Shown here one piece after another: positions 34,636-43,451 of a DNA stretch of 64,000 nucleotides. Each line of letters begins with the position of its first letter. Position 1 is the stretch's first letter. The position numbers and the translations under genes were made by a program. Source of the stretch: Bradyrhizobium sp. Rc3b (lineage in GTDB: Bacteria; Pseudomonadota; Alphaproteobacteria; Rhizobiales; Xanthobacteraceae); NCBI RefSeq assembly GCF_900114915.1, contig NZ_FOUS01000009.1, forward strand, positions 310,001 through 374,000, in the 5' to 3' direction. Below the pieces are notes generated by a model. That model saw nothing but the letters and a program-made list of their open reading frames with translations. It did no database searches and was not told where the DNA came from.

Positions 34636-36330
34636 ATGAATGCGACGGCGCTGGGATCCGGCTTCGGTGCCGGAACCAATCTATTGAAGAAGTTCGTAAG
34701 ACTAGCTCGTGGCGCCGACACGCTGACCGTCGCCGAGAAGGTCTACAGCATCGCCGCCTTCCTTGCGATCGTCACCACCTTCCTCCTGGTGATGTCGGTC
34801 CAGTCCGTGCGCTTGCAGACGACGTATCGCCACATGCATGTCACCGCCGCCGAGGCGGCGATCGGCGTCGGGCGCATCAATGCGCTGATCTATGCCATCG
34901 TGATGGAATCACGCGGCATCTACATGTCGGCCGATCGTCGTGCGATGAAGCCGTTCGCGGACGGGCTGGTGCGGCGCAACCGCGAGCTCGCCGAGGCCGT
35001 GAAGAGCATGGAGAAGAACGTCGGCGACGACGACGCCGAGCTGTTCGCGAGCTTCCGCCAGCGCATCTTGCAATTCATCGACTTCCGTCAGGAGCTGGTG
35101 CGGCGCGGGATCGAGATCAGCCCGGCCGCGGGGCGCGAATGGGGCGACAATGACGCCAACCGCACCGTGCGCAGCAAGCTCAACAGCGATATCGAGGCGC
35201 TCGAGCGCATCTACCAGCAGCGCGCCCGCGAGGCGGACGAACTCGCCAATGAGAACCGCTATGCGGCTGCCTATCTGTTCGCACTCGGACTCGCCGCCTT
35301 GATGCTGGCAGCGCTCAACGTCGTCGTCATGCGCAGTTCGATCGTCGGCGCCCTGGCCGATATCACGCAGGCGACCGACCGGATCGCGCAAGGCGACGTC
35401 AAGAGCGAGGTGCCGCATCTCGACCGTCACGACGAGATCGGACGCCTTGCGCGCGCCGTGCAGAACTTCCGCGACGCCGTCGCGCGCATCTTCGAGCTCG
35501 AGGAGCTCGAGCTCGGCACCGCCCAGGCGCGCGACGCCGCGCGGACCGAGCGCGACCAATTCAACGACAAGTACCAGGCCAAGAAGTGGCAGCTCTCGGC
35601 GGCGATCAACAGCATGCCGCAGGGCCTGATCATGCTCGACGGCAAGGCGGTCGTGGTCGCGATGAACTCGAACTACCGGCAGATCTACAATCTGCCCGAG
35701 ACGATCCAGGCCGGATCGACCCTCGAGGATATCCTCCAGCACCGGGTCAAGAGCGGGCTGTTCAGCGGCGACGTCGCGAAATATGTTGCAGCTGTTCTCG
35801 ACCGGATCGCCAGGCGCGAACCGGCGGCCTACGAGATCGCCCTGAACGACGGCCGCATCATCAAGATCTACGAGCGTCCGATGGACGGCGGCGGCTGGGT
35901 GTCGGTGCAGGAGGACGTCACCGAACAGCGCCAGCGCGAGCGCATTCTCGAGCGGATGGAGCGCTTCCTCGCCACCATCATCGAGAACGTGGCCGAGGGC
36001 ATCATCGCCAAGGATGCGCGCAATCTGCGCTACGTCTTCGTCAACAAGGCGGCCGAGAAGATGATCGGCATGTCGCGCGGCGAGATCATCGGCAAGACCG
36101 CGCGGGAATTGTTCTCCCCGGAGGCGGCCGAACTGATCGAGCGGCGCGACAAGCAGCTGCTCGCGCAGAAACAGCAGCTCGAGCCGATCATCGATACCAT
36201 CGACAATCCCGCGCGCGGGCGCCGCGTCATCTCCGCACGGCGGGTTCAGATCGGTGGCGCCAGCGAAGAGTCCCACATGTTCGTGACCATGGTCGAGGAC
36301 CGGACGGAGAATATGGTGGCGGCCGCCTAG
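34636..36330 (+). CDS. HAMP and double-PAS membrane sensor without output domain
   Basis: A 564-residue protein. Helices at about residues 37-56 and 213-235 enclose a periplasmic helical sensor domain. Then come HAMP (about 236-285), a coiled coil, a PAS domain with NSMPQGLIMLDGKAVVVAMN (about 318-430) and a second PAS with NVAEGIIAKD (about 445-560). The chain ends at RTENMVAAA with no kinase, GGDEF, EAL or chemotaxis module. It must therefore act on a separate partner, for example by dimer signalling, or it is the sensory half of a split protein. It is transcribed alone. Confidence 0.85.
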   Translation: MNATALGSGFGAGTNLLKKFVRLARGADTLTVAEKVYSIAAFLAIVTTFLLVMSVQSVRLQTTYRHMHVTAAEAAIGVGRINALIYAIVMESRGIYMSADRRAMKPFADGLVRRNRELAEAVKSMEKNVGDDDAELFASFRQRILQFIDFRQELVRRGIEISPAAGREWGDNDANRTVRSKLNSDIEALERIYQQRAREADELANENRYAAAYLFALGLAALMLAALNVVVMRSSIVGALADITQATDRIAQGDVKSEVPHLDRHDEIGRLARAVQNFRDAVARIFELEELELGTAQARDAARTERDQFNDKYQAKKWQLSAAINSMPQGLIMLDGKAVVVAMNSNYRQIYNLPETIQAGSTLEDILQHRVKSGLFSGDVAKYVAAVLDRIARREPAAYEIALNDGRIIKIYERPMDGGGWVSVQEDVTEQRQRERILERMERFLATIIENVAEGIIAKDARNLRYVFVNKAAEKMIGMSRGEIIGKTARELFSPEAAELIERRDKQLLAQKQQLEPIIDTIDNPARGRRVISARRVQIGGASEESHMFVTMVEDRTENMVAAA

Positions 36331-36361
36331 CGATTATGCGCGCCCTCACGGCAGCACCGCG

Positions 36362-36526
36362 TCAGCGCCCTTCGGATTCGCGCGCTTCGATTGCGCCTGC
36401 GACCTTCTCGTGGCCGGCGGCCCACAGCGCATGCTCGTCGCTGCCGCCGAGGTAAGGATTGGCTTCGGCCGGGATGTTGTCGCGCGCGGCGCGTTCGCCT
36501 TCTGCAAAAGGATCGCGATCGGTCAT
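36362..36526 (-). CDS. 54-residue acidic protein, unannotated small gene
   Basis: The frame MTDRDPFAEGERAARDNIPA continues through ANPYLGGSDEHALWAAGHEK and ends EARESEGR. A very strong ribosome site GAGGAGG precedes the ATG. The composition (Asp/Glu/Ala, with a WxxGxE pattern) recalls the RMF-like and CsbD-like small stress proteins, though I cannot name the family. It is soluble and cytoplasmic. Confidence 0.72.
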   Translation of the reverse strand: MTDRDPFAEGERAARDNIPAEANPYLGGSDEHALWAAGHEKVAGAIEARESEGR

Positions 36527-36620
36527 CGTGATTGAGCCTCCTCGCTTTCAAGCTGATGTGACGGCATTTGTTCCGGAACCGGCCTTCGCCGCGGCGGTTG
36601 ACCGGTAAAGGAGAATTCTC

Positions 36621-36959
36621 ATGGCCGCATCGTCTGCAACCGTCTCAATCAAGACCATGATGGTGATCTTCGCCCTTGTGGCGATGCCAGCCGTCGCATT
36701 CGCGCAGGCGGGCGGCGGTTCTACCGGATCGACCGGAGGCGCTGCGGGATCGACTGGAGGCTCCGTCGGATCGAGCGGAGGTGTTGCCAACTCGCCGGCT
36801 CCGCCGCCCGGCACCAACAGCCTGGGTACGGCTCAGTCATCCGGCCCGGGCTCCGGAGTTACGACCGGCAGCGGCACAGGCGGCAGCGCCGATGCCACCG
36901 TCAATGCCGAGAATCGGATGCTCGACAAGAAGCTCAAGAGCATCTGCCGCGGCTGCTGA
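36621..36959 (+). CDS. Small secreted Gly/Ser/Thr-rich protein
   Basis: A 112-residue protein with a signal peptide (residues 1-29, cleavage after AFAQA). The mature part is a low-complexity run of Gly, Ser, Thr and Pro (repeats of GSTGG), followed by a short charged end NAENRMLDKKLKSICRGC with two Cys. It is probably periplasmic or surface-exposed and intrinsically disordered. AAGGAG precedes the ATG. No function can be given. Confidence 0.78.
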   Translation: MAASSATVSIKTMMVIFALVAMPAVAFAQAGGGSTGSTGGAAGSTGGSVGSSGGVANSPAPPPGTNSLGTAQSSGPGSGVTTGSGTGGSADATVNAENRMLDKKLKSICRGC

Positions 36960-37062
36960 TCCTCGCGCGGAAGTGAGACAGCGTGGCTGTCCCGAATGCG
37001 CGAGGGACGTTAGCTTGATCCTGCTTTGAAGCGTGGAGCGTGTCCACGCGGAGGATCGAGTG

Positions 37063-37440
37063 ATGTTACGCAGGATGATGATGGCGGCGCTGGCCGTCGC
37101 GGCAGTCGGACTGTCGGCGCCGCACGTGGCCCACGCAGGCGGATTCGGACATGGCGGCGGAGGACATGGCGGTTGGGGGCACGGCGGGGGCGGCTGGGGC
37201 CATGGCGGCCATTGGCATGGCGGCGGCTTCTGGCCCGGAGTTGCGATCGGGGCAGGCATCGCCGGCGCCGGCTACTATGGCGGTTATTACGGCTACGGCT
37301 ACCCCTATTACGGCGGTCCTACTTATTATAGTACCGGCTACGGCGACTACAACGATGGTTATGGCGGCTGCTACGTCGCGCGCAAGCGCGTCATGACGCC
37401 GGCGGGCTGGCGTATCCGCCGCGTGGACGTCTGCGAATAG
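37063..37440 (+). CDS. Small secreted Gly/His/Tyr-rich protein
   Basis: A 125-residue protein with a signal peptide (residues 1-26, ending AHAG). The mature part has a Gly-His repeat region (GGHGG, HGGG), a hydrophobic GAGIAGAGYYGGYYGYGYPYYGG stretch and a C-terminal tail with two Cys (GGCYV and VDVCE). The ATG at 37063 is backed by GGAGG. Proteins of this make-up are common in Bradyrhizobium; the His-rich part might bind metal, which is inference. Confidence 0.8.
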   Translation: MLRRMMMAALAVAAVGLSAPHVAHAGGFGHGGGGHGGWGHGGGGWGHGGHWHGGGFWPGVAIGAGIAGAGYYGGYYGYGYPYYGGPTYYSTGYGDYNDGYGGCYVARKRVMTPAGWRIRRVDVCE

Positions 37441-37449
37441 CGTCCCACA

Positions 37450-37490
37450 AAAAAACAAGGCCGTTGACGCAGTATACCGTCAACGACCTT
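37450..37490 (-). terminator. Intrinsic terminator for minus-strand transcription
   Basis: A 13-bp stem with one mismatch (37457-37469 with 37478-37490). Read on the minus strand it is followed by TGTTTTTTTG, so it ends transcripts of the coiled-coil membrane protein gene at 37617-38111. It lies just past the stop of the secreted-protein gene and may work for both. Confidence 0.75.
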
Positions 37491-37616
37491 GCCAGCCCCG
37501 GACATTGAAATCGGCTCACGCCATCCGGTAGGGGCGAGCATCGCGCGGAATCACACCGCTGAATGTGATCCAGTTCACAAGTGGCGAAAATAAAAGTTCC
37601 ACCGCGGGGCGGACGC

Positions 37617-38111
37617 TCAGCCGCGCGAGCGCTTTCGCGCGCTGGCGTGGGCACGGTGCCGCGCCGGTTTCCTGCGGGTAACCGAGGGCGTTTCAACTTC
37701 GGTCGCCCGTGCGCTGGCAAACGACTGCCGCAAGCCGTCGATGGACTCGTTCAGCGATGCGACCTGCTCGGACAGGCGCTTGGTGTCGGCCTGCTGCGCC
37801 GCCATCAGCCGCTTCATCGTCTGGAGCTGGTCCTGCACGACCTGCAGCTGGTCGATCGATTCCTGCTGCGTCGCCTCCAGCCCCTTGGTCTTCTCGACCA
37901 GCTGTTCGGAGGCCTGGGCCGTGCGGGCCTGGAGCTGCCGCGATGCCACCACCCGGTCGGCTTCAGGTGCGGCGCCGGTATAGGCCCGCCAGATCGCGAT
38001 CGAGGTCACCCCTGCAATCAGGAGCAGGAGCGCAGCGGCGGTCAGCGCGATGGGCTGGGCGCCAAGGCGAAGCAGGGGGTTCGACGGTGTGTCCTGGGCG
38101 AGATCGATCAT
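37617..38111 (-). CDS. Membrane-anchored coiled-coil protein
   Basis: A 164-residue protein with one helix (about residues 20-43) and a long coiled coil (about 55-130, Gln/Leu-rich) followed by a very basic tail RRKPARHRAHASARKRSRG. The ATG at 38111 is preferred to an upstream frame extension. The basic tail could bind nucleic acid or polyphosphate if it faces the cytoplasm. No family name is offered. Confidence 0.75.
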   Translation of the reverse strand: MIDLAQDTPSNPLLRLGAQPIALTAAALLLLIAGVTSIAIWRAYTGAAPEADRVVASRQLQARTAQASEQLVEKTKGLEATQQESIDQLQVVQDQLQTMKRLMAAQQADTKRLSEQVASLNESIDGLRQSFASARATEVETPSVTRRKPARHRAHASARKRSRG

Positions 38112-38288
38112 CGCTGACAAAACCCAAATTGAAACTTGGTGAGTGGCGAAGACCGGCAACCAGAGGTCGCCGGGGCGTCCCGAAAGTGTTACGTTTCCGC
38201 AAGGAATGGGACCAAAAAGAGGCTAAGGGCCAAAAAACCAGGAATCAGCGGGCCTTGCGGCCTCCAAGGCTCCGCCCTGGCGCGGGAA

Positions 38289-39020
38289 TCAAGGTTGAAA
38301 CGGCGCAAACGGCCCAGAATAGGTCTTGGCGCGCGGTGCCGCATAGGGTCCGAGCCGGGAGGTCTTCAGGCCCAGCCGCACCAGTGATTCCGCCAGCGTC
38401 ACCGCTGCGGCGACGCCGTCGATCACGGGCAGGCCGTGCGTGGCGGCAAGCTCAGCGGCGAGATCGGCCATGCCGGCACAGCCGAGCACGATGGCTTCCG
38501 CCCGGTCGTCGCGGATCGCGGCCGTGATCTCGGTGGAGATCTTTGCGAGCGCGTCCGTGTTGCGCTCCTCGAGCGCCAGCACCGGGACCTCGGCGGCGCG
38601 CACGCGGGCGCAGCGATCAGCGAGGCCGTATTTCCGCAAATTATGTTCGATCGGCACGATGGAGACACCGAGCGTCGTCACCACGGCAAAGCGCGCAGCG
38701 ATCAGGCTCGCCATGTGGAAGCCGGCCTCTCCAATGCCGATCACCGGCGCCCTCGCGACGGCGCGCGCGGCATCCAAGCCGGTGTCGTCGAAGCAGGCGA
38801 TGATGTGGGCCTCCGCACCATCGCTGTCGGCCTCGCGGATGCAGCCGAGCATGCCGGGCACGGCGAAGGCTTCGTCGTAAAATCCCTCGATCGAGACGGG
38901 GCCCATCGTCGGCTGCCGCGCGTCGATCACCGTGCCGGGCAGGGCGATGCTGCGCGCTGCAGCGGCGATCTTCGCCGTCATGGACGCTGTGGTGTTGGGA
39001 TTGACGACGTGCAGCCGCAT
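38289..39020 (-). CDS. Asp/Glu/hydantoin racemase family protein
   Basis: A 243-residue enzyme of the cofactor-free racemase group. The start RLHVVNPNTTASMTAKI is typical of hydantoin racemases and arylmalonate-type enzymes. The two catalytic Cys are in IIACFDDTG (about residue 78) and VLGCAGM (about 185). It is the last gene of the importer operon, four bases after a permease, so it probably acts on the imported molecule, such as an amino acid or hydantoin derivative. Confidence 0.88.
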   Translation of the reverse strand: MRLHVVNPNTTASMTAKIAAAARSIALPGTVIDARQPTMGPVSIEGFYDEAFAVPGMLGCIREADSDGAEAHIIACFDDTGLDAARAVARAPVIGIGEAGFHMASLIAARFAVVTTLGVSIVPIEHNLRKYGLADRCARVRAAEVPVLALEERNTDALAKISTEITAAIRDDRAEAIVLGCAGMADLAAELAATHGLPVIDGVAAAVTLAESLVRLGLKTSRLGPYAAPRAKTYSGPFAPFQP

Positions 39021-39024
39021 CGGA

Positions 39025-39903
39025 TCAGACGAGCCCTTTGCCGGCGTCCGAACCCTTCGCCGCCTGCCGCTTGTTGAGCATGTGGATGGTGCCGAGCGCA
39101 AGCGTGATCACCGTGAACGAGACGGCCGAGATCACGGTGCCGAGCGCGTAGATGTCGGGATTCGTCACCGTGGTGGTCAGGCCCTGCAGATCGAGCGGCA
39201 GCGTATTCACCGCCCCGATCGCCTGGCTGGACCGGGCGAGCTCGTCCCAGGACAGCGTGAAGCCGAACAGGCCGATGCCGATCACGGAAGGCAGGATGAT
39301 CGGCAGCACGACATGGCGAAAGGTCTGCCACGGCGTCGCCCCCAGATCGCGCGCGGCTTCCTCGAGGCGGGGATCGAAGCGGTTGAAGATCGCGAACATG
39401 ATGAGAAGGCCGAACGGCAGCGTCCAGGTCAGGTGTGCGCCGAGACCCGATGTGAGCAGGCCCATCGAGGTCTCGAAATTCTCGTTCCAATGCGCCTTGA
39501 TCAGATCGTCGATGATACGAAACTCAAGTGAGATGCCGAGCGAGGTGATGATCGAGGGCACGATCAGGCTGGCGATCGCCGAGTAGAACAGGATGCTTTG
39601 CGCCCGGAACTTCCTGCGAAAGGCCATGCCGGCGGCGACCGACAGCACGACGGTGACGATCATCACGATCACGCCGAGCAGCAGCGAGCGACGGAAGGCC
39701 GCGCCGAGGTCGACGATGCCGGTGCCCTGGAACAGCTTTGCGATCCAGAAGGTCGACACGCCATTCATCGGGAAGGTGAGGCCGCCCTGCGGCCCCTGGA
39801 ACGACAGCACATAGATCGCGAGCATCGGGCCGTAGAGGAACAGCACATAGGCCGCGAAGAAGATCGCGAGCACGTAGAACGAGCGCGGGCGTCCTTCCTT
39901 CAT
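39025..39903 (-). CDS. ABC transporter permease, PotC type
   Basis: A 292-residue inner-membrane permease of the polyamine/opine/iron class with six helices and the EAA loop EEAARDLGATPWQTF near residue 190. It pairs with the PotB-type permease upstream (three bases apart). Confidence 0.9.
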   Translation of the reverse strand: MKEGRPRSFYVLAIFFAAYVLFLYGPMLAIYVLSFQGPQGGLTFPMNGVSTFWIAKLFQGTGIVDLGAAFRRSLLLGVIVMIVTVVLSVAAGMAFRRKFRAQSILFYSAIASLIVPSIITSLGISLEFRIIDDLIKAHWNENFETSMGLLTSGLGAHLTWTLPFGLLIMFAIFNRFDPRLEEAARDLGATPWQTFRHVVLPIILPSVIGIGLFGFTLSWDELARSSQAIGAVNTLPLDLQGLTTTVTNPDIYALGTVISAVSFTVITLALGTIHMLNKRQAAKGSDAGKGLV

Positions 39904-39906
39904 GCT

Positions 39907-40866
39907 CTAGAGTTCCTTCTTGATGTCGACGATGCGCGACATCATGGTGATGATCAGGAAAGTGATCGCGAGCAGGATCACGGCGTTGGCCGCTGCGGCC
40001 GGGAATTGCAGCGCGTTGACCCGCGTCTCGATGATCTTGCCGGCAGCTGCGATCTGCTGGCCGCCCATCACCCCGATGGTGATGAAGTCGCCCATCACGA
40101 TGGTGATGACGAAGATCGAGCCGATCACGATGCCCGGCTTTGCCAGCGGGATGATGACGTTGACCAGCGTCTGGACGCCGGTCGCGCCGGCGTCATAGGC
40201 GGCCTCGATCAGCGACTTGTCGATGCGGATCATCGAATTGAAGATTGGCACCACCATGAAGAAGGTGAAGAGGTGCACCAGCGCCAGCACCACCGAGAAT
40301 TCGGAAAACAGCAGCCATTCCAGTGGGTGGTTGATCAGGCCCGTTTTGACCAGGCCGGAATTGACGAGGCCGTTGCGCCCGAGCAGCGGGATCCAGGCGA
40401 TCATGCGGATCACGTTGGAGGTCCAGAACGGGATCGTGCAGAGCAGCGACAATCCCATCTGCCAGGTCTTGGACTTGACATGGAAGGCGAGGAAATAGGC
40501 GACCCAGAAGCCGATAAACAGCGTGATCGCCCAGACCAGGAAGCACAGCTTCAGCGTCTTCAGATAGGTCTTGCCGATCGTGCAGAGGTCGGGGAGCTGC
40601 GCGATGCAGCCTTCGAACGTGTCGGTGTAACCGCGGCCCGAGAAGGCCGGCAGCAACTGGTATTCGTTGTAGTCCCAGAACGAGACGATGACGACGAAGA
40701 CGAGCGGAATGAGGAAGAAGGCCAGAAACACCAGCATCATCGGCCCGGCCTGAAGCCAGGAGATGAAGGAGGGCGACAGGCGCGTCGGCTTTGCCGCGCG
40801 CGCTGTGCCCGACCCCGGGATCAAGCCCGGGGACGCCTGTTGCAGGACCTCTTCCGACATGTCCAT
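39907..40866 (-). CDS. ABC transporter permease, PotB type
   Basis: A 319-residue inner-membrane permease with six helices and the EAA loop IEAAYDAGATGVQTLVNVI near residue 215. A periplasmic loop carries two Cys (GCIAQLPDLCTIG). Its ATG overlaps the stop of the binding-protein gene by one base (TAATG). Confidence 0.9.
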   Translation of the reverse strand: MDMSEEVLQQASPGLIPGSGTARAAKPTRLSPSFISWLQAGPMMLVFLAFFLIPLVFVVIVSFWDYNEYQLLPAFSGRGYTDTFEGCIAQLPDLCTIGKTYLKTLKLCFLVWAITLFIGFWVAYFLAFHVKSKTWQMGLSLLCTIPFWTSNVIRMIAWIPLLGRNGLVNSGLVKTGLINHPLEWLLFSEFSVVLALVHLFTFFMVVPIFNSMIRIDKSLIEAAYDAGATGVQTLVNVIIPLAKPGIVIGSIFVITIVMGDFITIGVMGGQQIAAAGKIIETRVNALQFPAAAANAVILLAITFLIITMMSRIVDIKKEL

Positions 40867-42155
40867 TAGGCCGCGATGAACTCATTCCACTTGCGGACCA
40901 TATAGTCGTTCTCGTCCATCACCGCGTTCCAGCAGGCGACGCCGCCCATGCGGTCCTCATAGGAGCCGCCGTCACGCACGGCGCCGGCCTTTTCGAGCAG
41001 CGAGCCGTCGGGCGCCTTGATGTCCTTCTCGGCCGGCTTGCCTTCCATCCAATAGGCCCACTCGTAGGGCTCCATATGCGCCTTCGCGGTGGAGAGCACG
41101 GCGGAGTAGTAGCCCTGGCGATTGAGATAGGCGCCGGCATAGCCGGACAGGAACCAGTTCACGAACTCATAGGCCCATTCGAGCTTCGCGCCCGAGACGC
41201 CCTTGGAGACGCAGAAGCCCGAAGCCCAGGAGCGATAGCCTTCCTTCAGCGGCTGGAAGGTGCAGGCAATGCCCATCGAGCGGACCTTGGTGACTGCCGG
41301 CGACCACATCGACTGGATCACGGTTTCCCCTGATGCCATCAGGTTGACGCTCTCGTTGAAGTCTTTCCAGAAGGCGCGGAACTGGCCGGCCTTCTTGGCC
41401 TCGGTCATCACCTTCATGGTGAGATCGATCTCTTCCTTGGTCATGTTGCCCTTGTCGGCATATTTGTACTTGCCGGTGGCTTCCACGACCATCGCGGCGT
41501 CCATGATGCCGATCGAGGGGATGTTAAGGATCGAGGCCTTGCCCTTGAACTCGGGGTTGAGCAGCTCGGACCAGGAGCTGATCGGCCGCTTGATCAGGTC
41601 GGGGCGGATGCCCAGCGTGTCGGCGTTGTAGACCGTCGGGATCAGCGTGACGAATTCAGTCGCCGAGGTCGCGAACTTCTTGGAGTCCTTGCCTTCGAGA
41701 TACAGCACCTTCCAGGGCGCGGTGCCCTGGCCGCCGATCTTCTTGCCGCCGGGCGTTTCGCCCTTGGTGAAGACGGGCGTGATGTTGTCGAACTGTTTGA
41801 TCTTCCTGGCGTCGAGCGCGAGGATGTTGCCCGACGGCACGATCTTCTTCAGCGAGAAATATTCGGTGTCCAGCACGTCGAAGGAGTTCGGCTGGGTCAT
41901 CACGCGCTTGGTGACGTCGTCAGTGGTCGCGGTGATGTATTCGATCTTGATGCCGGTGTCCTTCAGGCACTGCTTGGAGATGTCGTCGCCCTCGTTCACG
42001 GCGGTGCCGAGATAGCGCAGCACCTTCGTCTCGGCCGACTTCACATAGGGAAAGCCGGTGATGGCGCCGGAGCCGGCGGCAAGGCCGGCCAGACTGGCGG
42101 TGCCCTTGAGCAGCGTGCGGCGGCTGACGCCCTTGGTCCTTGTGGTCTCGCTCAT
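40866..42155 (-). CDS. Extracellular solute-binding protein, PotD-like, Tat-exported
   Basis: A 429-residue periplasmic binding protein with a Tat signal (VSRRTLLKGTASLAGLAAG, residues 10-30). The rest is an SBP_bac_8 fold, as in spermidine/putrescine and related amine-binding proteins; ligand residues cannot be assigned by eye. The ATG at 42155 is chosen because GAGGAG lies nine bases upstream; an ATG at 42179 would add eight residues. Second gene of the importer operon. Confidence 0.9.
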   Translation of the reverse strand: MSETTRTKGVSRRTLLKGTASLAGLAAGSGAITGFPYVKSAETKVLRYLGTAVNEGDDISKQCLKDTGIKIEYITATTDDVTKRVMTQPNSFDVLDTEYFSLKKIVPSGNILALDARKIKQFDNITPVFTKGETPGGKKIGGQGTAPWKVLYLEGKDSKKFATSATEFVTLIPTVYNADTLGIRPDLIKRPISSWSELLNPEFKGKASILNIPSIGIMDAAMVVEATGKYKYADKGNMTKEEIDLTMKVMTEAKKAGQFRAFWKDFNESVNLMASGETVIQSMWSPAVTKVRSMGIACTFQPLKEGYRSWASGFCVSKGVSGAKLEWAYEFVNWFLSGYAGAYLNRQGYYSAVLSTAKAHMEPYEWAYWMEGKPAEKDIKAPDGSLLEKAGAVRDGGSYEDRMGGVACWNAVMDENDYMVRKWNEFIAA

Positions 42156-42197
42156 GTCAGTCACTCCTCTGTTGCGCATTCCAGTGATCGATCGGCG

Positions 42198-43184
42198 CTA
42201 TTGCAGGCGTTGCGCCTTGGCGGGATCCCAGGTGGCCAGCACGCGATCGCCCGGACGGAACGGGTGGACGTCGAAAGTGGCTTCGGGAACGTGGGAGAAC
42301 AGGGCGGTGCCGTCGTCGAGCGTGAGCGAGACGGCGATGTAGGAGCCCTGGTACTCGGTCTGTATCAGCCGCGCCGGCGCGCCGAAGGCGCCGTCGGTGA
42401 ACGGCGCGATGCCGAGCTGATCGGCGCGCACGGCAATCAGCTTGCCGGCGTCGCTGAGCACGTTGTGGCCGCCGATGAAGCGCGCCACGAATTCGGTGCG
42501 GGGATGGTGGAAGATGTCGCGGGCCGTGCCCTGCTGCTCGATCCGGCCGTGGTTCATCACCACGATATGGTCGGCGAGCGCCATCGCCTCTTCCTGGCCG
42601 TGGGTGACCTGGATGAAGCTGATGCCGAGCTCGCGCTGCAGCCGTTTCAATTCACCGCGCATCTTCACCCGCAGGAAAGGATCGAGCGCCGAGAGCGGCT
42701 CGTCGAGCAGGAGGATCTGCGGCTCGGTGATCAGCGCGCGGGCGAGCGCAACGCGCTGCTGCTGGCCGCCGGAGAGCTGTGCCGGCAGACGGCCCGCATA
42801 TTGGCTCATCGCCACCAGCTCGAGCAGTTCGCCGGCGCGCTTGTGGCGCGTCGGCTTGTCGACGCCGCGCATCTTCAGCGCAAAGGCGACATTGTCGATC
42901 ACGCTGAGATGCGGAAACAGTGCGTAGGACTGGAACATCATCGCGGTGCCGCGCTCGGCCGGCGGTAGGTCGGTGACGTTCTGGCTGCCCAGGATGATGT
43001 CGCCCGCGCTGACCGCCTCGTGGCCCGCGATCATCCGCAGGGTCGAGGTCTTGCCGCAGCCGGACGGGCCGAGCAGGCAGCAATAGGTGCCGGCCGGGAT
43101 CTTCAAATTGACGGTGTCGACCGCCAGCGTCGTGTCGTAGCGCTTGGTGACGGCGACCAGTTCGAGAGCGGCGGGAGTGGCCAT
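42198..43184 (-). CDS. ABC transporter ATP-binding protein, PotA type
   Basis: A 328-residue ATPase with Walker A LLGPSGCGKTS (about residue 35), signature LSGGQQQRVALARAL (about 140), Walker B ILLLDEPLSALD (about 160) and a C-terminal TOBE domain (about 255-325). It is the first gene of the operon that continues with binding protein, two permeases and racemase. It diverges from the GntR regulator. Confidence 0.92.
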   Translation of the reverse strand: MATPAALELVAVTKRYDTTLAVDTVNLKIPAGTYCCLLGPSGCGKTSTLRMIAGHEAVSAGDIILGSQNVTDLPPAERGTAMMFQSYALFPHLSVIDNVAFALKMRGVDKPTRHKRAGELLELVAMSQYAGRLPAQLSGGQQQRVALARALITEPQILLLDEPLSALDPFLRVKMRGELKRLQRELGISFIQVTHGQEEAMALADHIVVMNHGRIEQQGTARDIFHHPRTEFVARFIGGHNVLSDAGKLIAVRADQLGIAPFTDGAFGAPARLIQTEYQGSYIAVSLTLDDGTALFSHVPEATFDVHPFRPGDRVLATWDPAKAQRLQ

Positions 43185-43324
43185 GGCGTGTCCGAGGAGG
43201 GGCGGTGCTTCCGGGCTCTCTCCGCAAGGTCCGTGCCAACCGCCGCTTGGCCGGCCGAATTCCGAAACTGTGCAGTGGAGTCAGATCGTTAGATCGAATC
43301 CTGGGCCTCCGGGCTGCCCGCCGC

Positions 43325-43343
43325 TTGCACAGTCATTTGCACA
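43325..43343. promoter_or_regulatory. Tandem TTGCACA repeats in the divergent promoter
   Basis: Two TTGCACA copies 12 bases apart (43325-43331 and 43337-43343) between the potA-like and GntR genes. They are on one face of the helix and may be a binding site of the GntR regulator or part of a promoter. Confidence 0.35.
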
Positions 43344-43451
43344 CAAAATGGGCGAAGATTGTATAAAGTTTCGCCTGTGATTGGATACAGGTCGTCGACT
43401 AACATTCGAAGCGAACGTCGTCGATCGCCCTCAAGCCCAACTCTCGAACCA

